Counted from the stretch's first letter, positions 17,089 to 25,831 are shown. The stretch is 64,000 bases of DNA from Actinacidiphila cocklensis (GCF_907177275.1 NZ_CAJSLV010000068.1:17518-81517); one strand, 5' to 3'. Program-made: numbers and translations. The notes: generated by a model from the sequence alone, not told the origin.

Positions 17089-18207
17089 TCAGCCGCAGGG
17101 GCGCGCGAGGGGCTTCAGCGGGACGCCGTTGCTGCGCAGCACCTCGCGGACGTCGAGGATCAGCGGGAAGACCTCGTGGTTGCGGTCCTCGCCCTGCTCG
17201 TCCCAGGCACGCTGCTCGGCCTCGACCGCCATCCGGTCCTCGGCGAACACCCGCTCGGTGAAGCGCCGGATGAGCGGCCACGCCAGCCGCATGGCGCCCG
17301 GGACCCGGGGCTTCTCGATCATGAGCAGGCCGTAGACGTGGCAGGTCCGCTGCTCGGCGTCCTCGGGCACGTAGGCGACCCAGAGGGAGAAGACCGGGTG
17401 GTCGGACTTCTCCGGGACCAGGGTGAGCGTCTGGTACGGGTACTCGGTGCGGATCGTCATCACGTCGGCGCTGTTCGAGCCGCCGATGCCCTCGGCCGCC
17501 AGCAGGCCCGCGCCGCGGTTCTTCCTGCCGCCCGCGTGGGTGAACAGGTAGCGGGCCTCCACCGACCGCGCGCCCGCCTCGTAGCCGAGGAGCTGCGGCC
17601 GCAGCCGGCCGACGACGCCGCGGTGGAGGAACTGGTGGTTCATGTCGAGCAGGTTCTCGTGCATGAAGGAGTAGTGGCAGCGCACCGTACGGGAGTACGT
17701 CATGGTCCGGTGGCGCGGCGAGCTGTACTCCGGGAGGTCGGGCAGCGGGGTCGCCTCGGCCTGCGCCGGGTCGCCGGGGAAGACGAACACCAGGCCGTAG
17801 GCCTCCCTGACCGGGTAGGCGCGCACCCCGCGCGGCGGCCGGCCGACGCCCTTGGGCAGATACGGGATCTGCGAGATGCGGCCGTCGCCGCGGTAGGCCC
17901 ACGCGTGGTAGCAGCAGCGCAGTGCCTCGCCCTCGACCACTCCCATGCTCAGCGGGACCTGGCGGTGGGCGCACCGGTCCTCCAGCGCGTGGACGGCACC
18001 GCTCGCACCGCGGTAGAGCGCCATGCGCTCGCCGCCGAAGGTGGCGGCCACCGGCTTGCCCCGTACGCCCGACGACAGCGCGACCGGGTACCAGTTGTCC
18101 GGGTGGGCGCCGACCCGGCGCAGGTCGAGGGCGCCGGCCGGGCGGGCGTACGCGCCGTCCTGCGCCGCGATGCCCGTCGCGTCGCCCGGGGACGTGGTGT
18201 CGGTCAT
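17089..18207 (-). CDS. Rieske [2Fe-2S] non-heme iron oxygenase
   Basis: A 372-residue oxygenase component. The N-terminal Rieske cluster ligands are Cys79 and His81 (CAHRQ) and Cys98 and His101 (CCYH). The catalytic iron site is ENLLDMNHQFLH, with H-x3-H spacing instead of the more common H-x4-H of ring-hydroxylating oxygenases, so it belongs to a less studied subfamily. ATG 18207 is preceded by GGGAGG. No reductase or ferredoxin is adjacent, so electrons must come from elsewhere. It lies upstream of the LacI gene on the same strand. Substrate unknown. Confidence 0.85.
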   Translation of the reverse strand: MTDTTSPGDATGIAAQDGAYARPAGALDLRRVGAHPDNWYPVALSSGVRGKPVAATFGGERMALYRGASGAVHALEDRCAHRQVPLSMGVVEGEALRCCYHAWAYRGDGRISQIPYLPKGVGRPPRGVRAYPVREAYGLVFVFPGDPAQAEATPLPDLPEYSSPRHRTMTYSRTVRCHYSFMHENLLDMNHQFLHRGVVGRLRPQLLGYEAGARSVEARYLFTHAGGRKNRGAGLLAAEGIGGSNSADVMTIRTEYPYQTLTLVPEKSDHPVFSLWVAYVPEDAEQRTCHVYGLLMIEKPRVPGAMRLAWPLIRRFTERVFAEDRMAVEAEQRAWDEQGEDRNHEVFPLILDVREVLRSNGVPLKPLARPCG

Positions 18208-18377
18208 CGGTCCTCCCTCGGTCGCGGGCGTCGGCACGGCAGCCGTGCTGCCGGTCGGGCCGACGGACGTCGGCGACCGCCCGATGCGCACGGGCAGGCC
18301 GCCGCGTCCCATCCTGACCGGAGCCCGCAGCCCCGGCCCACCGAGCGCGTCCGGACGGGTGGCCGGACCCGGGGCTT

Positions 18378-18500
18378 TCAGTCCCCGGCGGGCCGGTGGT
18401 CGAACCGGTCGAAGTGGACGAACCGGTCGAAGTGGACGGTGCCGGACGCGGCGTACATGCCGATGACGCGGCCGGTGAAGTCGCCCGCCAGCCGGCACCG
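18378..18500 (-). pseudogene. C-terminal remnant of a GH43-like glycosidase
   Basis: Reading the minus strand, LAGDFTGRVIGMYAASG then VHFDRF and a stop at 18380-18378 match the last strands of GH43 beta-xylosidase/arabinofuranosidase proteins. Only about 37 residues remain and a stop codon lies immediately upstream in frame, so no catalytic domain survives. An 18-base tandem duplication sits within it. The remaining 18208-18377 stretch holds the Rieske promoter region and a short GCACGG/CCGTGC hairpin near 18234. Confidence 0.6.
18401..18436. repeat. 18-bp perfect tandem duplication
   Basis: Two exact copies of CGAACCGGTCGAAGTGGA, at 18401-18418 and 18419-18436. It duplicates the VHFDRF hexapeptide of the GH43 remnant. 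Probably a slippage event after the gene lost function. Confidence 0.9.
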
Positions 18501-18589
18501 TCACCTGCCCGTCGGCCGCCCTCTTCGGGTCGGATCGGCATCCTGGTGTGTTTCCCTGCGTCGCTTCGCTCAGGTCGTACGTCCCCGCC

Positions 18590-19681
18590 TCAGTGTCCCC
18601 GCCAGGGGGTCCAGCCGTCGGCGCCCGTCAGGTAGGCCTCCCGGGTGGCGGACGCGGCCTGCGCGGCGGTGAGTTGGGGGCGGGCGGCGGGGTCGGTGAC
18701 CCGCGCGCCCGGGCCGGTGTCGGCGTACTCGCGGAAGCGCATGCTCTGCCAGGGGTGGGCGGCGGACATGTCGGCGTACGGCGCCGCGGCGTCGATGCCC
18801 GCGCCGAGCCAGGTGTTGCGTACGGTCAGCATCGGCACGGCGGTGGTGTCGGAGCTGGGCACCCAGGGGCGGGCGAGCTTGTACGCGGCGTCCGGGGCGG
18901 CGCTGGTGATCCGGCAGCGGGTGGCGAGGAAGCCGTGCGGGTCGGCGGCCGTGGTGCTGGGCGCGAAGACGAAGCCGTAGGGCGGGGCGGCCAGGTCGGT
19001 GCGGTCCAGGGTGCGGAAGCGGCAGCGGTCGAAGACGGCGGTGGCGCGGCCGAAGACGAAGTCGACGTCGCCTTCGGCGTAGCAGTCCTCGAAGTACTGC
19101 CGGGCGAGGACGTCGGCCGCGAGGGTGTCGGCGTACAGCGTGTCCTGGTGGCCGAGGAAGCGGCAGCGGTGGAAGGCCGAGCGGTCGCCCTGCACCTTGA
19201 CCGCGACCGCCTGGGTGCCGGTGATGTCGGGGTGGTCGGCGCGCAACCAGTCGTTGGCGAAGGTGATGTGGCGGACGGTGAGGCCCTCGGCCTGGGTCGT
19301 CACGGTGGCGGAGCCCGAGGTGCCGTAGGTGCCGCCGGTGGGCTTGGGGGTGCCGTTGGCGGTGTCGTGGACGATGACGACGTCGCGCGGGTCGCCCGTC
19401 GCGCCCAGCAGCGTCAGCCCCTGCGCGGCCGCGGTGATCAGGACGGTCTCGCGGTAGGTGCCGGCGGCGACCACGATCGTCGCGCCGGGTCCCGGCACGG
19501 CGTCCACCGCGTCCTGCACGGAGCTGAAGCCGCCCCGCCCGTCGGGTGAGACGTACAGCGCGCGGCGTCCTGGACGCCCCGCGCGTGCGTGGGCCGGGGA
19601 CGCGCCGGCGGCTCCGAGCCCCAGGGCGGCGGCCGTGCCGGCTGCCGCGGCGGTGAGGGCGGTTCTGCGCGTGAGTGCCAT
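18590..19681 (-). CDS. Secreted pectinesterase
   Basis: A 363-residue pectin methylesterase that removes methyl groups from galacturonan. A twin-arginine-like signal (LTRRTALTAAAAG) precedes the right-handed beta-helix. The catalytic residues are visible: Gln179 of GHQDTLYA, Asp207 of DVDFVFG, and Arg271 of LARPW. ATG 19681 has GAGGAG nine bases upstream. It is divergent from the pectate lyase, with which it forms a pectin-degrading pair: demethylation exposes the polymer to the lyase. Confidence 0.93.
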   Translation of the reverse strand: MALTRRTALTAAAAGTAAALGLGAAGASPAHARAGRPGRRALYVSPDGRGGFSSVQDAVDAVPGPGATIVVAAGTYRETVLITAAAQGLTLLGATGDPRDVVIVHDTANGTPKPTGGTYGTSGSATVTTQAEGLTVRHITFANDWLRADHPDITGTQAVAVKVQGDRSAFHRCRFLGHQDTLYADTLAADVLARQYFEDCYAEGDVDFVFGRATAVFDRCRFRTLDRTDLAAPPYGFVFAPSTTAADPHGFLATRCRITSAAPDAAYKLARPWVPSSDTTAVPMLTVRNTWLGAGIDAAAPYADMSAAHPWQSMRFREYADTGPGARVTDPAARPQLTAAQAASATREAYLTGADGWTPWRGH

Positions 19682-20097
19682 GGGTCCGCTCCTCTGGGCT
19701 GGTTGTACGGCGTCGGCACCGGCTCCCGTCGTTCCGCAGTATGAACAGAGTCCAGCCCGTTGCACAACCGTCCTGGGTACCCCGGTCGCCGCTCGATCAG
19801 AAAGTAAGCCTTTACTGTCACCTGTGGCCAGACCGTCGGCCGATGGCGAGCCGATCCGTCGATGCGCTTCACCGCCCGCTCCCCGCTCGCCTGCGCGGGC
19901 ACTAAGCGCCCTTTCCTGTACGGATAACAGGGCCGCCGCCCGGCGAAGACGAACCCTGCGAAAAGTGTTGCCCGCGTGGCGGGCGTGTCCTACGGTTCTT
20001 GGCACCGTGGCGCTTCGACAGCGCTCCGTGATGGCTCATTGGCAAGCGCTTGCTAGGCAACTGCACCTGACTCATCCCCCCACAAAGGACGACCACC
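19682..20097. promoter_or_regulatory. Divergent promoter region of pectinesterase and pectate lyase
   Basis: A 416-base gap. Toward the lyase, TTGCCC (19968-19973) and TACGGT (19991-19996) are spaced by 17 bases and fit a vegetative sigma promoter. A small palindrome, AGTAA-gcct-TTACT (19803-19816), lies in the pectinesterase half. The clearest site is the LacI-type palindrome at 20042-20053, listed separately. Nothing else is recognisable. Confidence 0.5.
20042..20053. promoter_or_regulatory. LacI-type operator GCAAGCGCTTGC
   Basis: A perfect 12-base palindrome with the central CG typical of LacI-family sites, about 45 bases downstream of the proposed pectate lyase transcription start and 44 bases before its ATG. 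A repressor bound here would block elongation. A similar palindrome, TCGAAGCGCTTCGA, occurs before GH12 at 37625-37638. Confidence 0.6.
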
Positions 20098-20937
20098 ATG
20101 TCTCCACGCACCAGCCCCGACGGGCGGCGCCGGCAGCACGGCAGCCGAGGCCGCGCCCGCCGGCGCCTCGCCGTCGGCCTCGGCTCCGCCACCGCGCTCA
20201 CCACCGCCGCCGTGGTGACCGGGACCTTCCTGCCGCCGGCGTCGGCGGCGACCTGGCCCACGCCGACCAGCAGCCACGGCACCGGCTCGACCATCTCGGT
20301 CTCGGGCACCAGGGACTACGGCTACGCCCGCTACTACGGCACCGGCGACCTCGGCACCGACGGCCAGTCGGAGGACCAGGGACCGATCTTCGACCTGGCG
20401 CCGGGCGCCACGCTCAAGAACGTCATCATCGGCTCCCCCGCCGCCGACGGCGTGCACTGCGAGGGCAGTTGCACCCTGCAGAACGTGTGGTGGGAGGACG
20501 TCGGCGAGGACGCCGCGACCTTCCGCGGCTCGTCGTCGTCCAACGTCTACACCGTCACCGGCGGCGGCGCCCGGCACGCCTCCGACAAGGTCCTGCAGTT
20601 CAACGGCGCCGGCAAGCTGGTCGTCAGCAACTTCGCGGTGCAGGACTTCGGCAAGCTCGTCCGCTCGTGCGGCAACTGCTCGACGCAGTACAAGCGCACG
20701 ATCGAGCTGAACGGCATCGAGGCCACCTACAAGGGCAGCGCGATCGCCGGGATCAACACCAACTACGGCGACACCGTCTCGCTGCGCAACATCACCGTCA
20801 TCGGTGACAGCAGCCACAAGATCGTGCCCTGCCAGAAGTACATCGGCAACAACACCGGGGCCGAGCCGCCGAAGAACGGCTCGGACCCCGACGGCTTCTA
20901 CTGCAACTACAAGTCGTCGGACATCACGTACAAGTAG
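20098..20937 (+). CDS. Secreted pectate lyase, PL3 family
   Basis: A 279-residue enzyme cleaving polygalacturonate by beta-elimination. After a long signal peptide (to about residue 51, ending ASAATW) the beta-helix of PL3 follows: ATLKNVIIG, ADGVHCEGSCTLQNVWWEDV, GEDAATF, AGKLVVSNFAVQDFGKLVRS and a C-terminal SDPDGFYCNY. Length and motif order match single-domain PL3 lyases. ATG 20098 follows AAAGGA. Regulation is probably by a LacI repressor at the palindrome in its leader. Confidence 0.93.
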   Translation: MSPRTSPDGRRRQHGSRGRARRRLAVGLGSATALTTAAVVTGTFLPPASAATWPTPTSSHGTGSTISVSGTRDYGYARYYGTGDLGTDGQSEDQGPIFDLAPGATLKNVIIGSPAADGVHCEGSCTLQNVWWEDVGEDAATFRGSSSSNVYTVTGGGARHASDKVLQFNGAGKLVVSNFAVQDFGKLVRSCGNCSTQYKRTIELNGIEATYKGSAIAGINTNYGDTVSLRNITVIGDSSHKIVPCQKYIGNNTGAEPPKNGSDPDGFYCNYKSSDITYK

Positions 20938-21037
20938 TCCTCCGCCAGGACCCGGTGGGCCTTCGCCCCCCTGGTTCCGCGCACACCCGGGCGCCGCCCC
21001 CCAACTCCCCTCGTGCACCCGAAGTTTGTCCAATCCC

Positions 21038-21067
21038 TTGACGCTTTCTGTGCGGGACCGATGTTAT
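21038..21067 (+). promoter_or_regulatory. Candidate promoter of the GH97 gene
   Basis: TTGACG (21038-21043) and TGTTAT (21062-21067) are separated by 18 bases in an otherwise less GC-rich stretch. The 130-base leader that follows contains repeated TTCGA segments (21093-21117) that could be operator half-sites. The rest of 20938-21199 shows nothing else. Confidence 0.5.
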
Positions 21068-21199
21068 CTGAGCGGTTGCCCTTCGGGTCGACGTTCGAAG
21101 TTGTTGGTTCGAGCGGTGTTCCGTTCCGATTGCGGCAATCGGCCCGGGGCCGGAGCCGGCCCGCATGCGCGCACTGGTGGAGCGAGGCAGAGGACGCAG

Positions 21200-23929
21200 A
21201 TGAGACCACGACAGAGAAGAACCCGGCAGGCGGTGACCGGCGTGGCACTGGCCGCGCTGGTGGGCAGCGGACTGGTCGTGGCGGCCGCCGCGCCGTCGTC
21301 CGCCACGCAGGACGGTTCCCGCACCTGGTCGGTGACCGGGCCCGGCGCGCCCGGCGCGGCGCGGCTGACCGCCGACGTGGACCTCGACGCCGCGGGCGAT
21401 CTGCACCTCGCGGTCGAGCGGGGCGGCACCCCCGTCCTGCTGCCCGGCCGACTCGGGATCACCACCGACGAACACGACCTGACGACGGGTCTGCGGCTGG
21501 TCGACCGGCGGGAGCGCACCGTCCACGAGTCGTACCGCATGACCACCGGCAAGCAGCTGGACCGCTCGGCCACCATGCGGGAGGCCACGCTCACCTTCCA
21601 GGGCGCGGACGGCGCCCGGCTCGGTGTCGTGCTGCGGGTGTCCGACGACGGCATCGCCTACCGCTACCTGCTGGACGAGCCCGGCCAGGTGACCGTCACC
21701 CAGGAGGCCTCGACGTTCGACCTGCCGGCGGACGCCAAGGCGTGGGTCCAGCCGTACCAGCCCAGTTACGAGACCGAGCGCACCGAGACCACCGCGGCCG
21801 CCGCCAACGAGGCGCAGCCGAAGACCTGCGACGGCGACACCTGCTCGTTCGGCTACCCGACGCTGTTCAAGACCGGCGGCAGCTACGTGCTGCTGACCGA
21901 GGCCGACGTCGACGGCCGCTACTCCGGCAGCCACCTGGACCACCAGGACGGCAGCTCCGCCTACCGGGTCGCCCTCGCCGAGGACGCGCCCGTGACGTCG
22001 CAGGGCCCGCTGGCCACCCCCTGGCGCACCGCCATCGTGGGCGGCCTGGACACGGTGGTCGGCTCCACCCTGGTGGACGACCTGGCGCCGCCGTCGAAGA
22101 TCAAGGACACCTCCTGGATCCGGCCCGGCATGGACGACTGGTCCTGGCTGAGCGACGGTTCGAGCCCAGGGAACTTCGAGCGGCAGAAGGACTTCGTCGA
22201 CTACGCGGCCCAGCACGGCCTGGAGTACACCCTCGTCGACGCGGGCTGGCAGGCGAGCTGGGTGCCGGAGCTGGTCCGGTACGCCCGGGCCAAGGGCGTC
22301 GACATCCTCCTGTGGTTCGACTGGAACGCCCTGCGCACCCAGGCGCAGCGCGACGCCTGGCTGCCCAAGGTCAAGGCGTGGGGCGTGGTCGGCGTCAAGG
22401 TCGACTACATGTACTCCGACACGCAGTCCACCTTCCAGTGGTACGACGCGATCCTGCGCGACACCGCTGAGCAGCACCTCATGATCGACTTCCACGGTGC
22501 GACCATCCCCCGTGGCCTGCAGCGCACCTGGCCGCAGGTGACGAGCGTCGAGGCGGTCCGCGGCGAGGAGAACGGCCAGAACCCGACGCGCGACATCTTC
22601 CTGGCCTTCACCCGCAACGTCGTCGGGTCGATGGACTACACCCCGACCTGGTTCTCCCGGCCCGGCCGCAAGGACACCCTGGCGCGCGAGCTGGCGCTTC
22701 CGGTGGTCTTCGAGTCCGGCTGGACCAGCCTCGGCGACAAGCCGGAGGGCTTCGCGGCCCAGCCGGTGGCCGAGCGCTACCTCGAACAGCTCCCCACCGC
22801 CTGGGACGAGACGCGCCTGGTCTCCGGCGGCCCCGAGCAGCAGCCGGCCGGCGACCGCCAGGCCGTCATCGCCCGGCGCAGCGCGGACCGCTGGTTCGTC
22901 GGCGGCATCCTGGCCGGCGCGAGCGACACGATGAAGGCCCCGCTGGGCTTCCTCGGCAAGGGCAGCTGGCTGCTGGAGACCATCGGTGACACCGACGGCG
23001 GGCTGCAGCGCACCGTGCGGACCGTGACCGCCGCGGACACCCTTGAGGTGCCGTCGGCCGAGAACGGCGGCTTCGCGGCCGTCGCGTGCCCCGCGGCCAA
23101 GGGCCGCACCGACTGCGAGCAGCCGGTCGTCACCGCCCCGGCCACCAGCCTGACGCTCGACCCCGCGTCCACGACCGCGGCGCCGGGCGCGAGCGTGCCG
23201 GTCGGCGCCTCCTTCGTCCTGCCGCAGGGCGGCACGCTTCGCCACGTGCGCATGACGCTGGACCGCGACCGGCTCCCCGCGGGCTGGACCGCGACCGGCC
23301 AGGACGTCACGCGCGGCTCGCTGCGCGCCGGCGAGGAGCTGACCGGCGACTGGACCGTGACGGTGGGCAAGGACCAGCCGGGCGGCTCCGTCGAGGTGCC
23401 GGTCTGGGTCGAGTACGCCAACCCGGCCGGCGGGAACGCCCCGCCGGTCCACGTCGAGCAGATCCTGCGGGTGGCGATACCGCTGCACGGCACGGCCTAC
23501 GCGAGCGACCAGCCGTTCCTCACCGAGGCCAACGGCTGGGGTCCGGTCGAGCGCGACCAGTCCAACGGCGAGACCGGCTCGGGCGACGGGCACCCGCTGA
23601 CCATCGGCGGGACCGTCTACGACAAGGGCCTGGGCATGAACGCCACCGCCAAGGTGACGATCGACATCCAGGGCCGCTGCACGCGCTTCGAGGCGCACGT
23701 CGGCGTCGACGACGAGAACGCGGGCAAGGGCAGCGTGACCTTCACCGTGCTCGGTGACGGACGCCAGCTGGCCGCCACCGGCGTGCTGAAGGGCGGCGCG
23801 GCCGCGGTCGACCTCAGCGCCGACACCACGGGCGTGCAGACCCTGACCCTGTCCGTCGGCGACGGCGGCGACGGCAACGCCTTCGACCACGCCGACTGGG
23901 GCACGGCCGCGCTCACCTGCGCGGACTGA
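21200..23929 (+). CDS. Secreted GH97 glycosidase with NEW3 and NPCBM modules
   Basis: A 909-residue exported enzyme. GH97 members are alpha-glucosidases or alpha-galactosidases. Signal peptide to about residue 36; N-terminal beta-sandwich 45-290; (beta/alpha)8 catalytic domain with LEYTLVDAGW, ILLWFDWNALR and GVKVDYMYSD, where Asp402 aligns with the nucleophile of retaining GH97 alpha-galactosidases; C-terminal sheet to about 640; NEW3 region 645-760; NPCBM with NGWGPVERD and KGLGMNATAK to the end. ATG 21200 has GAGGA six bases upstream. The same NEW3-NPCBM tail occurs on the GH59 enzyme at 526. A terminator follows immediately. Confidence 0.9.
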   Translation: MRPRQRRTRQAVTGVALAALVGSGLVVAAAAPSSATQDGSRTWSVTGPGAPGAARLTADVDLDAAGDLHLAVERGGTPVLLPGRLGITTDEHDLTTGLRLVDRRERTVHESYRMTTGKQLDRSATMREATLTFQGADGARLGVVLRVSDDGIAYRYLLDEPGQVTVTQEASTFDLPADAKAWVQPYQPSYETERTETTAAAANEAQPKTCDGDTCSFGYPTLFKTGGSYVLLTEADVDGRYSGSHLDHQDGSSAYRVALAEDAPVTSQGPLATPWRTAIVGGLDTVVGSTLVDDLAPPSKIKDTSWIRPGMDDWSWLSDGSSPGNFERQKDFVDYAAQHGLEYTLVDAGWQASWVPELVRYARAKGVDILLWFDWNALRTQAQRDAWLPKVKAWGVVGVKVDYMYSDTQSTFQWYDAILRDTAEQHLMIDFHGATIPRGLQRTWPQVTSVEAVRGEENGQNPTRDIFLAFTRNVVGSMDYTPTWFSRPGRKDTLARELALPVVFESGWTSLGDKPEGFAAQPVAERYLEQLPTAWDETRLVSGGPEQQPAGDRQAVIARRSADRWFVGGILAGASDTMKAPLGFLGKGSWLLETIGDTDGGLQRTVRTVTAADTLEVPSAENGGFAAVACPAAKGRTDCEQPVVTAPATSLTLDPASTTAAPGASVPVGASFVLPQGGTLRHVRMTLDRDRLPAGWTATGQDVTRGSLRAGEELTGDWTVTVGKDQPGGSVEVPVWVEYANPAGGNAPPVHVEQILRVAIPLHGTAYASDQPFLTEANGWGPVERDQSNGETGSGDGHPLTIGGTVYDKGLGMNATAKVTIDIQGRCTRFEAHVGVDDENAGKGSVTFTVLGDGRQLAATGVLKGGAAAVDLSADTTGVQTLTLSVGDGGDGNAFDHADWGTAALTCAD

Positions 23930-23944
23930 CACCCCTCCCCCTAC

Positions 23945-23985
23945 GACCGCCGCCCCGCCGCTCCCCCGGCGCCGGGGCGGCGGTC
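23945..23985 (+). terminator. Terminator hairpin after GH97
   Basis: GACCGCCGCCCCG (23945-23957) pairs perfectly with CGGGGCGGCGGTC (23973-23985) around a 15-base loop, 16 bases past the GH97 stop codon. It also faces the convergent HxlR gene. Confidence 0.8.
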
Positions 23986-24022
23986 CTCGTCCGGCGGCCG
24001 GGTCACCGGGCGCGGCCGCCGG

Positions 24023-24475
24023 TCAGGCGGCGGCGCCCGGTCCCGGCAGCAGGTCGACGTCGTCCGCGCGCATCGGCTCGCCGCAGTGGGCGCAGCGCAG
24101 CTCGACGGCGCTCACCTCGCCGCACGCGTGGTGGCGGTAGAGCACCGGCGGGCCGGCCTCGCCGGCGAGCCACCGGTCCCCCCAGCCGGCCATGACCATC
24201 AGCAGGTCGACTAGTTCCGTGCCCTTCCGGGTCAGGACGTACTCGTAGCGCGGCCGCCTGTCGTAGGGGCGGCGCTCCAGGACGCCGTGCTCGACGAGGT
24301 GGTTCAGCCGCTCGGTCAGGACCTTGCGGGAGATCCCGAGGTCGGCCTGGAGCTGCTCGAACCGGGTGAGCCCGGCCCATATGTCCCGCAGTACCAGCGG
24401 CGACCACGGCTCCCCGATGACGTCGAGGGTCCGGGCGATCGAACACGCCATCCTGCTGAAGTCGGTGCGCTGCAT
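24023..24475 (-). CDS. HxlR-family transcriptional regulator
   Basis: A 150-residue winged-helix protein: SIARTLDVIGEPWSPLVLRD, FEQLQADLGISRKVLTERL and LVEHGVLERRPYDRRPRYEY are the HxlR core. The C-terminal tail has HHACGEVSAVELRCAHCGEP, a possible Cys/His metal site not found in the shortest family members. No good ribosome binding site precedes ATG 24475, so it may be leaderless. It is divergent from a flavin-barrel oxidoreductase, its likely target. Confidence 0.9.
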   Translation of the reverse strand: MQRTDFSRMACSIARTLDVIGEPWSPLVLRDIWAGLTRFEQLQADLGISRKVLTERLNHLVEHGVLERRPYDRRPRYEYVLTRKGTELVDLLMVMAGWGDRWLAGEAGPPVLYRHHACGEVSAVELRCAHCGEPMRADDVDLLPGPGAAA

Positions 24476-24496
24476 GACCGCGAGTCTACGGCAACG

Positions 24497-24515
24497 GAGT
24501 TCCCTCAAGGAACTC
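24497..24515. promoter_or_regulatory. Operator-like palindrome between HxlR and PPOX genes
   Basis: GAGTTCC-ctcaa-GGAACTC is a perfect 7+5+7 inverted repeat in the 93-base divergent gap. A partial copy, CTTGAAGGAACC, lies near 24540. The arrangement fits dimeric HxlR binding and control of both genes. Confidence 0.6.
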
Positions 24516-24568
24516 GGACTGGTAAGGTCACGGCGTCTCTTGAAGGAACCCAGGAAAGGACCGCGGAG

Positions 24569-24961
24569 ATGACCACGGCACTCGACCCCGACGTCCGCCG
24601 CGTACTCGACGGCACCCCGATCGCCCACCTCGCCAGCGTGCTGCCCGACGGCGGCCCGCACACCGTCCCGGTCTGGATCGGCACGCACGGCGACCAGGTC
24701 GTGATCCTCACCGGCCCGCACTCCCGCAAGGCCCGCAACCTGCGCCGCGACCCCCGGGTCGCCCTGTCCCTGACGCCGGCCGACAACCCGTTCCACCCGG
24801 TCATCATCCGCGGCCACGTCACCGAGTGGCTGGAGGGCGACGCGGCCTGGGAGGTCATCGACGAGGTGTCCGCCAAGTACACCGGCGGGCCCTACTCCCG
24901 CGACCAGGAGCGCGTCGTCGCCCTCATCGACCCCGACCGCCAGACGGTGGGCGTCTCCTGA
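24569..24961 (+). CDS. PPOX-class F420/FMN-dependent oxidoreductase-like protein
   Basis: A 130-residue split beta-barrel flavin-binding protein: IAHLASVLPDGGPHTVPVWI, SRKARNLRRDPRVALSL and the closing VALIDPDRQTVGV are typical of PPOX-class F420-dependent enzymes. ATG 24569 is preceded by AGGAAAGGA and CGGAG. It is divergent from the HxlR regulator, a common arrangement in which the regulator senses a xenobiotic or redox stress. Cofactor (F420 or FMN) is not certain from sequence alone. Confidence 0.85.
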   Translation: MTTALDPDVRRVLDGTPIAHLASVLPDGGPHTVPVWIGTHGDQVVILTGPHSRKARNLRRDPRVALSLTPADNPFHPVIIRGHVTEWLEGDAAWEVIDEVSAKYTGGPYSRDQERVVALIDPDRQTVGVS

Positions 24962-25027
24962 ACCCCGCCGCACCGGCATCGCGCCCGGCCGGAGCCGCTC
25001 CGGGGGCGGGCGTATAGGGTGCCCGGC

Positions 25028-25663
25028 ATGACGCAGGAGCCGGCGCGGCGGGTGGGGCAGGAGCAGCTGGAGCAGCGGGTCTCGCACGACGACCGGGAGC
25101 GGGTCGCCGAGGTGCTGCGAGTGGCCGCGGGGGACGGGCGGCTGAGCCTGGAGGAGCTGGAGGAGCGGCTGGAGAGCTGCTTCGCGGCGCGGACGTACGG
25201 CGATCTGGCCCCGCTGGTGGCCGACCTGCCCGGGCAGGCGGTGGTGGTGGGGGAGCCGGTCCGGGCCAAGGAGGTCGCGCGGGTGCGCCGGGCCGGCGGC
25301 AACGTCAGGTACGAGGGCGGCTGGGAGGTGCCGCGCCGCATGGAGTTCGAGGTCCTCGGCGGCAACGTGCTGCTCGACTTCACGTCGGCGGCCGTGCGCG
25401 AGCCGGCGACCGAGGTGGAGGTGGACATGCGCGGCGGCAACCTGCGGCTGGTCGTCCCCGACGGCTACGTCGTGGACGCCGAGGAGGTGGACATGCGCGG
25501 CGGCTCGGTCCTGTACCGCCACGCGAAGGACCGCGACCCGCACGCCCCGGCCGTGCACCGGATCACCGTCACCGGCTCGATGGTCGGCGGCAACATCGTC
25601 ATCCAGCCGCCCCGCCCCCCACGCCGGCCCGGCCGGCTGCGCCGGCTGCTGGGCCGGGCCTGA
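25028..25663 (+). CDS. DUF1707 domain protein (SHOCT-like)
   Basis: A 211-residue protein. DUF1707 occupies about residues 16-68 (VSHDDRERVAEVLRVAAGDG, LSLEELEERLESCFAARTYG). The remainder is a beta-helix-like stretch with repeated GGN motifs (GGNVRYEGG, GGNVLLD, RGGNLRLVVPDG, RGGSVLY, VGGNIVI), similar to the C-terminal domain of LiaF-type membrane-stress proteins. No transmembrane helix. ATG 25028 is chosen with AGGG nine bases upstream; GTG 25019 is possible. Function unknown. Confidence 0.85.
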   Translation: MTQEPARRVGQEQLEQRVSHDDRERVAEVLRVAAGDGRLSLEELEERLESCFAARTYGDLAPLVADLPGQAVVVGEPVRAKEVARVRRAGGNVRYEGGWEVPRRMEFEVLGGNVLLDFTSAAVREPATEVEVDMRGGNLRLVVPDGYVVDAEEVDMRGGSVLYRHAKDRDPHAPAVHRITVTGSMVGGNIVIQPPRPPRRPGRLRRLLGRA

Positions 25664-25831
25664 GGGTCAGCTGACCGCCCCCCGCGCCGCACCCCGCCGC
25701 CGCGCGACGCTCTGACCTGCACCGACGCTGATGCTGTGGGTCTGCCATGACCTGCACGGAAGCCGCATGTTCCCCCTCCGTTAACATGTTCGATCGGCGA
25801 TCACTCCAGCGCCGCCCTTCACCGGGAAATC

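Noticed and set aside
15974..18541. 855-codon frame joining LacI with upstream sequence
   Set aside because: Only the last 344 codons are real LacI; the upstream part is the wrong frame of the Rieske gene. The LacI start at 17008 has its own ribosome binding site.
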